Assembly (NCBI RefSeq): GCF_000297095.1
Contig: NZ_AEEA01000051.1
Location: 1 to 64,000, forward strand
DNA: 64,000 nucleotides
Direction of reading: 5' to 3'
Origin: Treponema primitia ZAS-1
GTDB lineage: Bacteria; Spirochaetota; Spirochaetia; Treponematales; Breznakiellaceae
Numbering within the stretch: the stretch's first letter is position 1; every line of letters begins with the position of its first letter. The notes under the pieces are model-generated. The model saw nothing but the letters and a program-made list of their open reading frames with translations. It did no database searches and was not told where the DNA came from. Positions 44,822 to 53,081 of the stretch are shown here, one piece after another. Both the position numbers and the translations under genes were made by a program.

Positions 44822-46138
44822 TTATTTATTAAGAAATTCAAGGGGGTTAACGGGTTTACCGTTCTTATATACCGCAAAATGGAGGTGCGGGCCCGTACTG
44901 TAGCCGGTACTGCCCACTTCCCCGATTTTTCCGCCCTGGTAGACATAGGATCCCTGGGTTACCGAGGTGGTATTCAGGTGAGCGTAGAGGGTTTGGAACC
45001 CATTACCATGGGAGAGGATAATATATTTACCGTAAACCGAATTCAGGCCCACCGTGGCGACCTTTCCATCCAGGGAAGCCTTGACGGGGGTACCCAATCC
45101 GGCGGCCAGATCCAGCGCCGCATGGTAACGCCGGGCGCCGCTGATGGGATCGTTCCGCCAGCCGTAGGGAGAACTAAGCGCTCCCCGGATGGGATACATA
45201 AAAAGTTCCCCCAGGGCAAGCCTGAGATCCTCGGTACGCATCTTGGCCCCGGGGATAAAGAGCTGCTGACCGGCGCTGATGGCATCGCTCTGGATATCAT
45301 TGGCGTCCAGGATCGCGTCCAGGGGGACCCCCAGCTTGGCGGAAATCTTAGAAAAGCTGTCCCCCGGTTTTACCGTATAGGGTATACCGTCCATATTCGG
45401 GATACGAATCGTTTCCCCCTCCCGGAGCCGCCGGGCGTTGGAAATTCCGTTAGACGCAATGATGGCATCCATAGAAATCGAGCGGGTTGCGGCGATCTTC
45501 GATACCGAATCCCCCCGCTGAACCGTGTAGCTTTCCCATCGGAAGCTCTCCGTCAGATCCAGGGGCATGAACTCAGAATCCTCTTCGGTAATCGAAATAG
45601 CTTCGGCGATCCCGGCATTTTGCAACGAAGTTTCCCGCGCATAGGAGGCAAGGTTTGCCCGCATGGCGGGGTCGTCCCCGGGGGACAGGGCCATAACCGG
45701 GGAATTCTGCAGCCCCAGGATAAGGGCGGAAAAAAGGGCGATCCCCCCAAGTACACAAACCGGGGCCGGAGAAGCCCAGAAGGTATTTTTCAGCCGGTTC
45801 GGAATTGGGAAGGACCACGGCTTTGTCTCAGACATACCGGAACTTCGTTCTGCCTTGGGTTTCACGATCCTTTCAAACCAATCGGGTTTAGACCTTCGGC
45901 CTTCGCGGGGAACTTCGTTACAAACTGTATTTCCCTTCAAAAAACCGGGAAACCGGGATTCCTGTTTTTTCCAAGACCGTTTAATATGGACAGGGTTTTG
46001 CTTAATCGCATCAATATACTTATAGGGTTTATAGACCGCCGGACTTTTGAATTTTGGAAAGGAAATCAACGGATGATTTTGGCGGCGCTGAATAGATTGG
46101 TCCATAGCTATATACTGCATATATAGGTTTATCGACAT
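44822..46138 (-). CDS. LysM and M23 metallopeptidase domain protein
   Basis: A 438-residue envelope protein: a basic N-terminal region of about 100 residues, one membrane helix (about 125-148), two LysM domains (YTVQRGDSVSKIA, YTVKPGDSFSKIS) and a C-terminal M23 endopeptidase domain with HX3D (HAALD) and HLHF zinc ligands. It is probably an anchored peptidoglycan endopeptidase or an EnvC/NlpD-like activator. A shorter start at ATG 45835 (MSETKPW) would drop the N-terminal region, which contains two of the interspersed repeats and may be an insertion. A third copy lies at 45620-45640. Confidence 0.85.
   Translation of the reverse strand: MSINLYMQYIAMDQSIQRRQNHPLISFPKFKSPAVYKPYKYIDAIKQNPVHIKRSWKKQESRFPGFLKGNTVCNEVPREGRRSKPDWFERIVKPKAERSSGMSETKPWSFPIPNRLKNTFWASPAPVCVLGGIALFSALILGLQNSPVMALSPGDDPAMRANLASYARETSLQNAGIAEAISITEEDSEFMPLDLTESFRWESYTVQRGDSVSKIAATRSISMDAIIASNGISNARRLREGETIRIPNMDGIPYTVKPGDSFSKISAKLGVPLDAILDANDIQSDAISAGQQLFIPGAKMRTEDLRLALGELFMYPIRGALSSPYGWRNDPISGARRYHAALDLAAGLGTPVKASLDGKVATVGLNSVYGKYIILSHGNGFQTLYAHLNTTSVTQGSYVYQGGKIGEVGSTGYSTGPHLHFAVYKNGKPVNPLEFLNK
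45620..45640 (-). repeat. Interspersed 21-bp repeat, copy 3
   Basis: The unit inside the M23 peptidase gene, read again as ARETSLQ, so two unrelated proteins share the peptide ARETSLQNA. Confidence 0.55.
45904..45923 (+). repeat. Interspersed repeat, copy 4 (inverted)
   Basis: The same unit in the opposite orientation in the N-terminal region of the M23 gene, read as VCNEVPR. A partial copy (GGAACTTCGTT) lies at about 45839-45849, and AACTTCGTT also occurs at 54491-54499. Confidence 0.5.
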
Positions 46139-46152
46139 AATTAAGTTGAAGT

Positions 46153-46160
46153 ATTATACT
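46153..46160. promoter_or_regulatory. Overlapping divergent -10 boxes
   Basis: ATTATACT reads as TATAAT on the minus strand (46158-46153, for the M23 gene) and TATACT on the plus strand (46155-46160, for lepB). Start codons lie 14 bp and 10 bp away and neither has a ribosome site. The two promoters cannot be occupied at once. Confidence 0.45.
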
Positions 46161-46170
46161 TCCGTTAATT

Positions 46171-46557
46171 ATGGTGAATCCCGGGAAGGCCGTTTTTTTG
46201 GCATGTATCGCGGCCCTGTTGATGAAGGTTCTATTGTTTGATTTTATGATTACCGATGGACAATCCATGATGCCCGCCATACGGCCGGGAACTATTCTGG
46301 TGGTTGTCCGGACCGCATACGGTATCCGTTTGCCATGGTCCGGGAACTACCTCCTGCGCTGGTCTAAGCCAAAGACCGGGGATGTGGTAGTATTTTTTAC
46401 CCCCAAGGGCGCCGTGGCGGTAAAACGCTGCGGCGCCCTGCTTGGGGAGGATACTTTTTTTGCCCTGGGTGATAATAACCGGGAATCCTATGATTCCCGG
46501 TTTTACGGTCCCGTTCCGGTGGATCACATTATAGGAAAGGTGTTGGGTATTAAATGA
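46171..46557 (+). CDS. lepB: Short type I signal peptidase
   Basis: A 128-residue S26 peptidase with one N-terminal membrane helix, the nucleophile in GQSMMPAI, the general base Lys in AVAVKRCGAL and the GDNNRESYDSRF box. All catalytic motifs are present, but the protein is much shorter than the usual 180-300 residues, mainly by loss of the region between the Lys and box E. It removes signal peptides at the outer face of the inner membrane. Its stop overlaps the PBP start by four bases. Confidence 0.85.
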   Translation: MVNPGKAVFLACIAALLMKVLLFDFMITDGQSMMPAIRPGTILVVVRTAYGIRLPWSGNYLLRWSKPKTGDVVVFFTPKGAVAVKRCGALLGEDTFFALGDNNRESYDSRFYGPVPVDHIIGKVLGIK

Positions 46558-48470
46558 AAAACAAAAATGATACATGGGTAAACCCTCCACCGGAAGTACC
46601 CCACAAAAGACGGTTCATCATTTTTCTTGCAATTTTTGCCTTCCTCAGTGTCGCTGTTCTGATACGGTACGCAGTACTCATGCTCCGGCCCGCCGATACG
46701 GGGAACACGAGCAGCACAAAGCCCTTTGTGGAACGGGGACCCATACTGGACAGAAATGGCCGTATCCTGGCCCTCCAGACCCGGCTGGGCAATATCACGG
46801 TGTGGCGTCCCGATATTATCGACCGGGATATTTTAAGCCGGGACCTGGCTCCGATACTGCAAATCCCCGCGGAAACCATCGATGCACGTATTGAATCATC
46901 CTCCGCGGATTTTATCTACCTTAAAAAACAGGTAGAACAGTCCACCGTACGGGAAATCGAAAACCTCAAAGCCGAAGGGCGGCTTCGGGGGGTCGGTGTG
47001 GAGGCCATTGTCGGCCGCATCTATCCGGAAAAACGGCTGGCAAGCCAGATCATCGGCTTTGTGGGAAATGAGAATAACAACGGCCTTGCGGGGATAGAAT
47101 ATGCCCTGGAGTCGGAGCTTTCCCCCGCATCGGTTAAAGCCAAGGGCGGTTCGGGGAACCAGGTTTTTCTCACCATCGATTCCAACGTCCAGCATATCCT
47201 GGAAGAAATCGGCGAACGGATACGCCGGGAAAGCAGGGCTGAGGCGGTGATGTTTATGGCCATGGATCCCCGTACCGGGGATATCCTGGGTTCCGCTTCA
47301 CTCCCAAACTTTGATCCCAACGATATCAATTCCTCGGACGATATTTCCCGGATGGATCGCCCCGCCATCTGGGCGTATGAACCGGGATCGGTTTTCAAGG
47401 TATTTTCCATGTCCGCCCTGATGGAATCCGGAGCGGTCAGCAGCGGCTCCGTCTTTGTCTGCGACGGCCATTACGAGCGGATTAGCAACCGGGGGGAACG
47501 GGTGGTGATCAACTGTCTCGGCGCCCATGGAAGGGTAACCATCCGTGATATCATCATCAAGTCCTGTAACGCCGGGGCTGCCTATGCGGCGGATCGCCTG
47601 GGGGCGGATGCTTTTAACGAGCTGCTGCAAAACTACGGTTTCGGCGCCCGGACCGGCGCGGGAAACCCCGGGGAAACCGTGGGCTACCTCAGTCCCACAA
47701 GCCGCTGGTCGGAACGGTCCAAGCCAACCATCGCCATGGGCCAGGAGATTGCCGTTTCCGCCCTGCAGATGGTCCAGGCCGCCTCCGCAATAGCCAACGA
47801 TGGGGTCCTGGTACCCCCCCGGATTGTCTCCCGTATCGTTTCGCCCAAGGGGGAGACCATACGCTCCTACGAGGCAGCGGGAGGCCAGGGCCAGAGCCGC
47901 CGGATCCTCAAGGCGGAAACTGCCCGGGCCATGCGCGCCTACATGGTGGACGTAACTTCCGACATCGGTACGGGCTGGCGGGCCAATATACGGGATCTGT
48001 CCCTGGCGGTAAAGACCGGTACCGCCCAGCTCATCGACCCAAAAACCAACGCCTATTCCCCCACGGACTTTATTGCCAGTTGTATCGCCCTGCTCCCCGC
48101 GGAGTCCCCTTCGCTGATCCTCTATCTGGCCATTGTAAAGCCCAAGGGCGATTCCTACCTGGGGGGCCGTATCGCCGCTCCGCCCATCCGGGAAGCTGCG
48201 GAAGCCTTGGTGGATTACCTGGGCATCCCCCGGGGCCGGAACCCCCAGATCAGCCATCCCGGTTCCGTAAGCCTGCCCCTGCCTATCAGCCCCGTGGTGG
48301 ATGCGGTGGTCCCCAACTTAGAAGGCTATTCCAAGCGGGAACTCCTCCCCCTGCTCCTCCGGGAGGATCTCCACATTGAAATCTCCGGTGACGGCTGGGT
48401 CCGCCGCCAGGCGCCTCCCCCCGGAAGCCCCCTAAACAGCGATACGGTCATCATCCTTGAACTTGAATAG
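46554..48470 (+). CDS. Penicillin-binding protein transpeptidase (FtsI/PBP2 class) with PASTA domain
   Basis: A 638-residue class B PBP: membrane anchor (about residues 22-42), PBP dimer domain (ERGPILDRNGRILA), transpeptidase domain with SVFK active serine, SCNAG (KSCNAGAAYAA) and KTGTAQ, and a C-terminal PASTA-like segment (VVPNLEGYSKRELLPLL). It crosslinks septal or lateral peptidoglycan. It is coupled to lepB upstream and overlaps the DUF115 gene downstream by 14 bases. Confidence 0.92.
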   Translation: MKNKNDTWVNPPPEVPHKRRFIIFLAIFAFLSVAVLIRYAVLMLRPADTGNTSSTKPFVERGPILDRNGRILALQTRLGNITVWRPDIIDRDILSRDLAPILQIPAETIDARIESSSADFIYLKKQVEQSTVREIENLKAEGRLRGVGVEAIVGRIYPEKRLASQIIGFVGNENNNGLAGIEYALESELSPASVKAKGGSGNQVFLTIDSNVQHILEEIGERIRRESRAEAVMFMAMDPRTGDILGSASLPNFDPNDINSSDDISRMDRPAIWAYEPGSVFKVFSMSALMESGAVSSGSVFVCDGHYERISNRGERVVINCLGAHGRVTIRDIIIKSCNAGAAYAADRLGADAFNELLQNYGFGARTGAGNPGETVGYLSPTSRWSERSKPTIAMGQEIAVSALQMVQAASAIANDGVLVPPRIVSRIVSPKGETIRSYEAAGGQGQSRRILKAETARAMRAYMVDVTSDIGTGWRANIRDLSLAVKTGTAQLIDPKTNAYSPTDFIASCIALLPAESPSLILYLAIVKPKGDSYLGGRIAAPPIREAAEALVDYLGIPRGRNPQISHPGSVSLPLPISPVVDAVVPNLEGYSKRELLPLLLREDLHIEISGDGWVRRQAPPPGSPLNSDTVIILELE

Positions 48471-50313
48471 TATTTGGGAAGCCAATCTCCGGATCATCGA
48501 AGCCCAATACCCCGGCTTGGCGGCACAACTTCTGCAAGCTCCGGGGGATTATCCGGGTGAGGGTGATATACTCATTGAACCCGCCTCGTCCGGGGACCCT
48601 ACACTCATTGTGCAGGGCATCCACATACACTCCCCCCGGGACCCGGTTCGGGAAGGCCGGCGGCTGGCCGAAAACCCGGAAGGGGATGGCCCGCTCATAG
48701 TTCTTGGTTTTGGCCTGGGTTACGCCGCCGAAGCAGCCGCCCAGGCAAAGCCGGACCGCCCCATCATCGTGGTGGAACGCCATCCCTTCATCCTGAAAAA
48801 AGCCCTGGAAAACCGGGATCTCACTACCTTTCTTACAAAGTACAAGGTCCTGTTTGTACTGGGCGGAAACGGTGAGGCCCTAAACGCCGCGCTCCGGCTC
48901 CTGAAAGACGACGGCGGCAAAATCGCCCTAATCCGAAACCGCGCTCTTGTCGGCCTGGATGCGGAGTGGTACGCCGGGGCTGAACAACGGATAAAAACCT
49001 GGTCCTCCCGGGAGGATGTGAACACCGCCACCCTCAGGCGCTTTGGAAAGCGCTGGGTCCGGAACCTGGCGCTGAACCGGGAGGCTATTCGGGATCTGCC
49101 CGGGGTATCCCATCTGGCGGGCTGTCTCGCCCCCCTATCGGCGCCGGTACTCCTGGCCGCGGCAGGCCCTTCCCTGGACCGCATCGCCCCCCTGCTGCCG
49201 GAGCTTGCGGAACGGGCGCTTATTGTGGCGGTGGACACTTCCCAGCGGTTTCTCCTGGCCCATGGCGTGGCCCCGGACTTTACCGTGGTGGTGGACCCCC
49301 AGTACTGGAACGCCCGTCATCTGGACCGCGCCCCCGCCCCCAAAACCTGCCTTATCGCCGAATCCGCGGTCTACCCATCGGTGCTCCGGTGGAACCATCG
49401 GAACACCGATGGTTCCGTACCCTTTGCCCGGGCCTTCCTCTGCGCCTCCCTGTTCCCCCTGGGCCGCTTTATCGAGGACCGGCTTGACCCAAAGGGCAGC
49501 CTGGGCGCCGGGGGTTCCGTGGCCACCACCGCCTGGGACTTCGCCCGTACCCTTGGGGGCGGCGGCATCTGGATAGCCGGCCTGGACCTATCCTTCCCAA
49601 ACCTGAAAACCCATTTCAGGGGTGCCCTCTTTGAAACCCGCTCCCTCGCGGAATCCCTCCGTTTCAAGCCCGCCGAAACCTGGTCCGTCCATGCCCTCCG
49701 GGACGGCCATCCCTTCCGTGCCCCCTCGGCGAGGGGCGGCGAGGTCCTCACGGACAAACGCCTATCCCTTTACTCATCCTGGTTTGAAAACCAGTTCCGC
49801 CGCTACCCTGCGGTCAAAAACCACAGTCTTTCCCCGGACGGGCTAGCCATCCCCGGTTTTCCGGTCAGCCCCGTGGAGGAACTCCTCGCCCTCCCTCCCC
49901 GCCGCGCGGAAATAAACCAGCTCCTGGATGATGTGTTTGCCCGGATCGATGGGGATTTCAACTCCCCCACAGAACGGGAAGCCCGTTCGGCCCGGTACAA
50001 AACCGCCTATACCGGCCTATTACGGGGCCTGGAGGGGCTAAAAAAATTGGCATCCGAATCGGCGGATCTGGCCTCCGGCCCCGCAGAAAACCACGAGCGC
50101 CTTCTGAAGCGGCTGGGTGATGTGAACCGCCTCATCCTGGAAAGCGAGGTAAAAGACGTAGCGGGCTTCCTCTTCCCCCCCCTGGCTGAACTGGAAACAA
50201 CCCTAAGGACCCCCGAATCGGACCCCTACGGACGATACCTGGAGCTATCCGCAAAGCTCTACCGCTCGCTGGCGGAAACCACCCAATACCACCTGGACAT
50301 CCTCACCCGCTAA
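48457..50313 (+). CDS. DUF115 motility accessory (Maf-like) protein
   Basis: A 618-residue protein with a DUF115/MptE-like central domain (residues about 195-400, including VLLAAAGPSLDRIAPLL and IVAVDTSQRFLLAHGVAPDFTVVVDPQYWN). In spirochetes and epsilonproteobacteria such proteins attach nonulosonic-type sugars to flagellins or help motility. A TTG start at 48457 overlaps the PBP gene. No flagellin gene is nearby. The sugar-transferase role is inferred from the family. Confidence 0.8.
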   Translation: MNLNSIWEANLRIIEAQYPGLAAQLLQAPGDYPGEGDILIEPASSGDPTLIVQGIHIHSPRDPVREGRRLAENPEGDGPLIVLGFGLGYAAEAAAQAKPDRPIIVVERHPFILKKALENRDLTTFLTKYKVLFVLGGNGEALNAALRLLKDDGGKIALIRNRALVGLDAEWYAGAEQRIKTWSSREDVNTATLRRFGKRWVRNLALNREAIRDLPGVSHLAGCLAPLSAPVLLAAAGPSLDRIAPLLPELAERALIVAVDTSQRFLLAHGVAPDFTVVVDPQYWNARHLDRAPAPKTCLIAESAVYPSVLRWNHRNTDGSVPFARAFLCASLFPLGRFIEDRLDPKGSLGAGGSVATTAWDFARTLGGGGIWIAGLDLSFPNLKTHFRGALFETRSLAESLRFKPAETWSVHALRDGHPFRAPSARGGEVLTDKRLSLYSSWFENQFRRYPAVKNHSLSPDGLAIPGFPVSPVEELLALPPRRAEINQLLDDVFARIDGDFNSPTEREARSARYKTAYTGLLRGLEGLKKLASESADLASGPAENHERLLKRLGDVNRLILESEVKDVAGFLFPPLAELETTLRTPESDPYGRYLELSAKLYRSLAETTQYHLDILTR

Positions 50314-50386
50314 GCCCGGTAATACAAAGTATAAAGATTCAAAAAAATAAAGCCGATACATAATATGCAGGGTTAAACCTCAATTT

Positions 50387-50442
50387 AAAGACGGTGCGCA
50401 GCAGGCTTTACGCCTGGACGTCCAGGCGCATCGTCTTTTTTT
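50387..50442. terminator. Strong intrinsic terminator
   Basis: A 13-bp stem (AAAGACGGTGCGC with GCGCATCGTCTTT, one G-T wobble) encloses a loop that contains the perfect palindrome GCCTGGACGTCCAGGC, and it is followed by a T tract. It ends the PBP/DUF115 transcript. Confidence 0.85.
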
Positions 50443-50462
50443 ATTTTTAAACAGCCGGTTCG

Positions 50463-50525
50463 TTATACCTTTAATTATTATACTTGATATTATTATAATT
50501 TGAAGTATAATAATTAAAGGTATAA
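50463..50525. repeat. Perfect 23-bp inverted repeat at the ATPase start
   Basis: Arms 50463-50485 and 50503-50525 are exact inverted copies around a 17-bp AT-only core apart from two G residues. The right arm contains the AAAGG ribosome-site candidate (50516-50520) of the next gene and ends four bases before its ATG. An upstream-initiated transcript would fold and hide the ribosome site. Confidence 0.75.
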
Positions 50526-50529
50526 TAAT

Positions 50530-51918
50530 ATGGAATATCCAATTACATTCATAGACCGGGAAGAGGAACTTCAGGCTCTTGACTGGGAATATAGGCGGCC
50601 GGCGGCATCCTTTGTGGTCCTCTATGGACGCCGGCGTATTGGGAAGACCGCCCTTATCCGGGAATTCCTCAAGGACAAGGAGGCGGTCTATTTCCTTGCC
50701 ACCGAAGAGAGCGAGGACCAAAACCGGGACATGCTTAAAAATCTGATCGCCGGATTTACCGGGAATCCCCTGCTTGAAGGGGCATCCGTAAAGGATTGGA
50801 CCCTGATCTTTAAAGCCTTGGCAGACTTTGAAAGGCCGGCAAAAAAGATCCTGGTCATTGATGAATTCCAATACCTGGGAAAGATCAATCCCGCCTTTCC
50901 CTCCATAATGCAGAAAATATGGGACACCCTCCTGCTGAACCGGGATATCATGGTCATCCTCTGCGGTTCCCTAATATCCATGATGGAAAGCCAAACCCTC
51001 GCCTACACCAGCCCCCTCTACGGCAGGCGGACCGCCCAGATCAAACTCCGGCAAATCCCCTTCTGGTACTACGGCCAATTTTTCCAAGGGAAGAGCCGGG
51101 AAGAATTAGTGAAACTCTATGCCCTTACCGGGGGGGTTCCGCGGTATATCGAATTATTCCGGAGCCCGGGGGACATATTCGGCGCTATCAGAAAGAATAT
51201 TCTTTCCCGGACCAGTTTCCTCTACGATGAGCCGAATTTTCTGCTTCTCCGGGAACTGGGGCAGGTAGGAACTTATTTTTCCATCATTAAAACTATTGCC
51301 GCGGGGAATCACAAGATGGGGGATATCGCTGCAAATCTGGGAGTAAAGCAGACCGGGCTTACCAAGTATCTCACCACCCTTATAAACCTGGATATACTGG
51401 AGCGGGAGGTACCGGTTACTGAAACCCAGCCGGAAAAGAGCAAGCGGGGTCTTTACCGTATCAAGGACAATTTTATTCTTTTTTGGTTCAAGTTCGTATA
51501 CCCCGCTCTGAGCTACCTCGAATCCGGGAATGAAGCCCCGGTGATGGACCGGATCCGCGCCAATTTTATTGACGGCCATGTGAGCTATGTCTACGAAGCA
51601 ATTTGCCGGGAAGAATTTTTCTACCGCAACGCTCCGCCATTCAGGTACAATAAACTTGGGCGCTGGTGGAACAAAAATCATGAAATAGATATGGTCGCCC
51701 TGAACACCGAAGGACAGGATATCCTCTTCGGGGAATGTAAATTCCGTAAATCTAAAACCGGGATCAACGTATTCTTTGAGCTCCTGGAAAAAGCCCGGAA
51801 GGTGGATTGGAAACAGGGTGAACGGCGGGAACAGTATGCCCTATTTTCCATAAGCGGATTTACGGAAGAACTAATCGCCTTAGCAAAGACCCGGGAAGAT
51901 CTCCTCCTATACCAATAA
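50530..51918 (+). CDS. Archaeal-type ATPase with DUF234 nuclease-like C-terminus
   Basis: A 462-residue STAND/AAA-like ATPase (PF01637 type): FIDREEELQAL entry, Walker A YGRRRIGKTALI, Walker B LVIDEFQYL and sensor ILCGSLISMM. A winged helix follows (about 285-330), then a DUF234 region with a PD-(D/E)XK-like signature (EIDMVA...ILFGECKFR). The family is patchily spread among archaea and anaerobic bacteria and is often found in mobile or multicopy contexts. Its role is unknown. A terminator and a perfect 23-bp inverted repeat upstream set it apart as a separate module. Confidence 0.85.
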   Translation: MEYPITFIDREEELQALDWEYRRPAASFVVLYGRRRIGKTALIREFLKDKEAVYFLATEESEDQNRDMLKNLIAGFTGNPLLEGASVKDWTLIFKALADFERPAKKILVIDEFQYLGKINPAFPSIMQKIWDTLLLNRDIMVILCGSLISMMESQTLAYTSPLYGRRTAQIKLRQIPFWYYGQFFQGKSREELVKLYALTGGVPRYIELFRSPGDIFGAIRKNILSRTSFLYDEPNFLLLRELGQVGTYFSIIKTIAAGNHKMGDIAANLGVKQTGLTKYLTTLINLDILEREVPVTETQPEKSKRGLYRIKDNFILFWFKFVYPALSYLESGNEAPVMDRIRANFIDGHVSYVYEAICREEFFYRNAPPFRYNKLGRWWNKNHEIDMVALNTEGQDILFGECKFRKSKTGINVFFELLEKARKVDWKQGERREQYALFSISGFTEELIALAKTREDLLLYQ

Positions 51919-51947
51919 GACCGGGTATACTATAATCAAGTAAAGTG

Positions 51948-53081
51948 ATGGAATACGAAGTCAAAGACCTGGCGCCGGAAAGTTTTTTCTCCCAGACCGT
52001 ATACCTGCCGGATCAGCGGTTTGTCATTGCCGCGCCGGAGATGGCTATTACCGCCGCCATGAAAAGCACCCTTCAGGAATGGGGATTCCAAACTGTTCTG
52101 AGTGAAGGAGAACCCAGGGAAGACTACTCCCCGGAAGAAATCCCCGCCGGAGGCTCGGCGCCCATAGCTCCCAAGGAAAGCGTCGATGCCGAACACTTAA
52201 AGAAGGCCGAAGCTTTGTATATGAATTTTCAGCATTATGTGGAATCCCTTTTTGCCCAGATGTCTCTGAATAATCCCCCGCAGCTTAATGAAATGGCAGA
52301 AAAAATTAAGTATCTCTGCGATGCCATCAGGGCGGATCGCCGGTACCTTCTGCGGGTGCTGAGAAACGCCGGCCCCGAGACGGAGCAAAACTATCTGACA
52401 TCCCATACGGTTAAGTCCACCATCCTGGCCATCATCATCGGTTCCTACCTGAAACTTACCAGCCACCGGCTCATCGAGATGGGGGTGGCGGCGATGCTCC
52501 ACGAAGCGGGGATGCTCAGGCTCCAATCCAGGGTCTACATGAACAAGGACGCCCTGAGCCGGGATGAGCAAAAGGCGATCCTCTCCCACCCGATACTGGG
52601 ATTCAATATGCTCAAATCGTTTAGCCTGCCCCTTTCGGTGACCATTCCCGCCCTGGAACACCACGAACGGGAAAACGGCGAGGGATATCCCCGGCGGCTC
52701 ACGGGTGATAAGATCAGCCTCTACTCTAAGATCATCGCCGTGGCCTGTACCTACGAAGCGCTGACCAATAATCGGCCTTATAAAGAGGCTAAGGACGGTT
52801 TTGCGGGAATGCTGGACCTCCTGAAAAACGAGGGTAAACAGTACGACGATACGGTTATCCGGGCCTTGGTTTTTTCCCTTTCCATCTACCCTATCGGGCT
52901 CTATGTACTCCTTTCCAACGGTAAGAAAGGCCAGGTGGTGGATGTGAATCCGGAAAATCCCCGGTATCCCATGGTTCAGCTTCTGGGAGTTCTAACCCCG
53001 GACGGGAAAACTAAAATCCTGGAAACTTCCCAGGGCGGCATCCATATCGTCCGTCCTCTGGTCAGGGATGAACTGGGATGA
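51948..53081 (+). CDS. Degenerate HD-GYP-domain protein
   Basis: A 377-residue protein with an HD-GYP-like domain from about residue 145 to 300. The GYP part is good (LEHHERENGEGYP), but the HD pair is His-Glu (186-187, MLHEAGML), the lysine normally following is Met, and the later AD is AC (VACTYEALT). Two metal ligands are thus changed, so cyclic di-GMP hydrolysis is doubtful and a binding role is likely. The -10 TATAAT (51931-51936) lies 11 bp before ATG 51948. The stop overlaps the next gene's start by four bases. Confidence 0.8.
   Translation: MEYEVKDLAPESFFSQTVYLPDQRFVIAAPEMAITAAMKSTLQEWGFQTVLSEGEPREDYSPEEIPAGGSAPIAPKESVDAEHLKKAEALYMNFQHYVESLFAQMSLNNPPQLNEMAEKIKYLCDAIRADRRYLLRVLRNAGPETEQNYLTSHTVKSTILAIIIGSYLKLTSHRLIEMGVAAMLHEAGMLRLQSRVYMNKDALSRDEQKAILSHPILGFNMLKSFSLPLSVTIPALEHHERENGEGYPRRLTGDKISLYSKIIAVACTYEALTNNRPYKEAKDGFAGMLDLLKNEGKQYDDTVIRALVFSLSIYPIGLYVLLSNGKKGQVVDVNPENPRYPMVQLLGVLTPDGKTKILETSQGGIHIVRPLVRDELG

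Noticed and set aside
44879..46126. 415-codon open frame antisense to the LysM/M23 gene
   Set aside because: The minus-strand frame has two LysM domains and zinc ligands; the plus frame has none.
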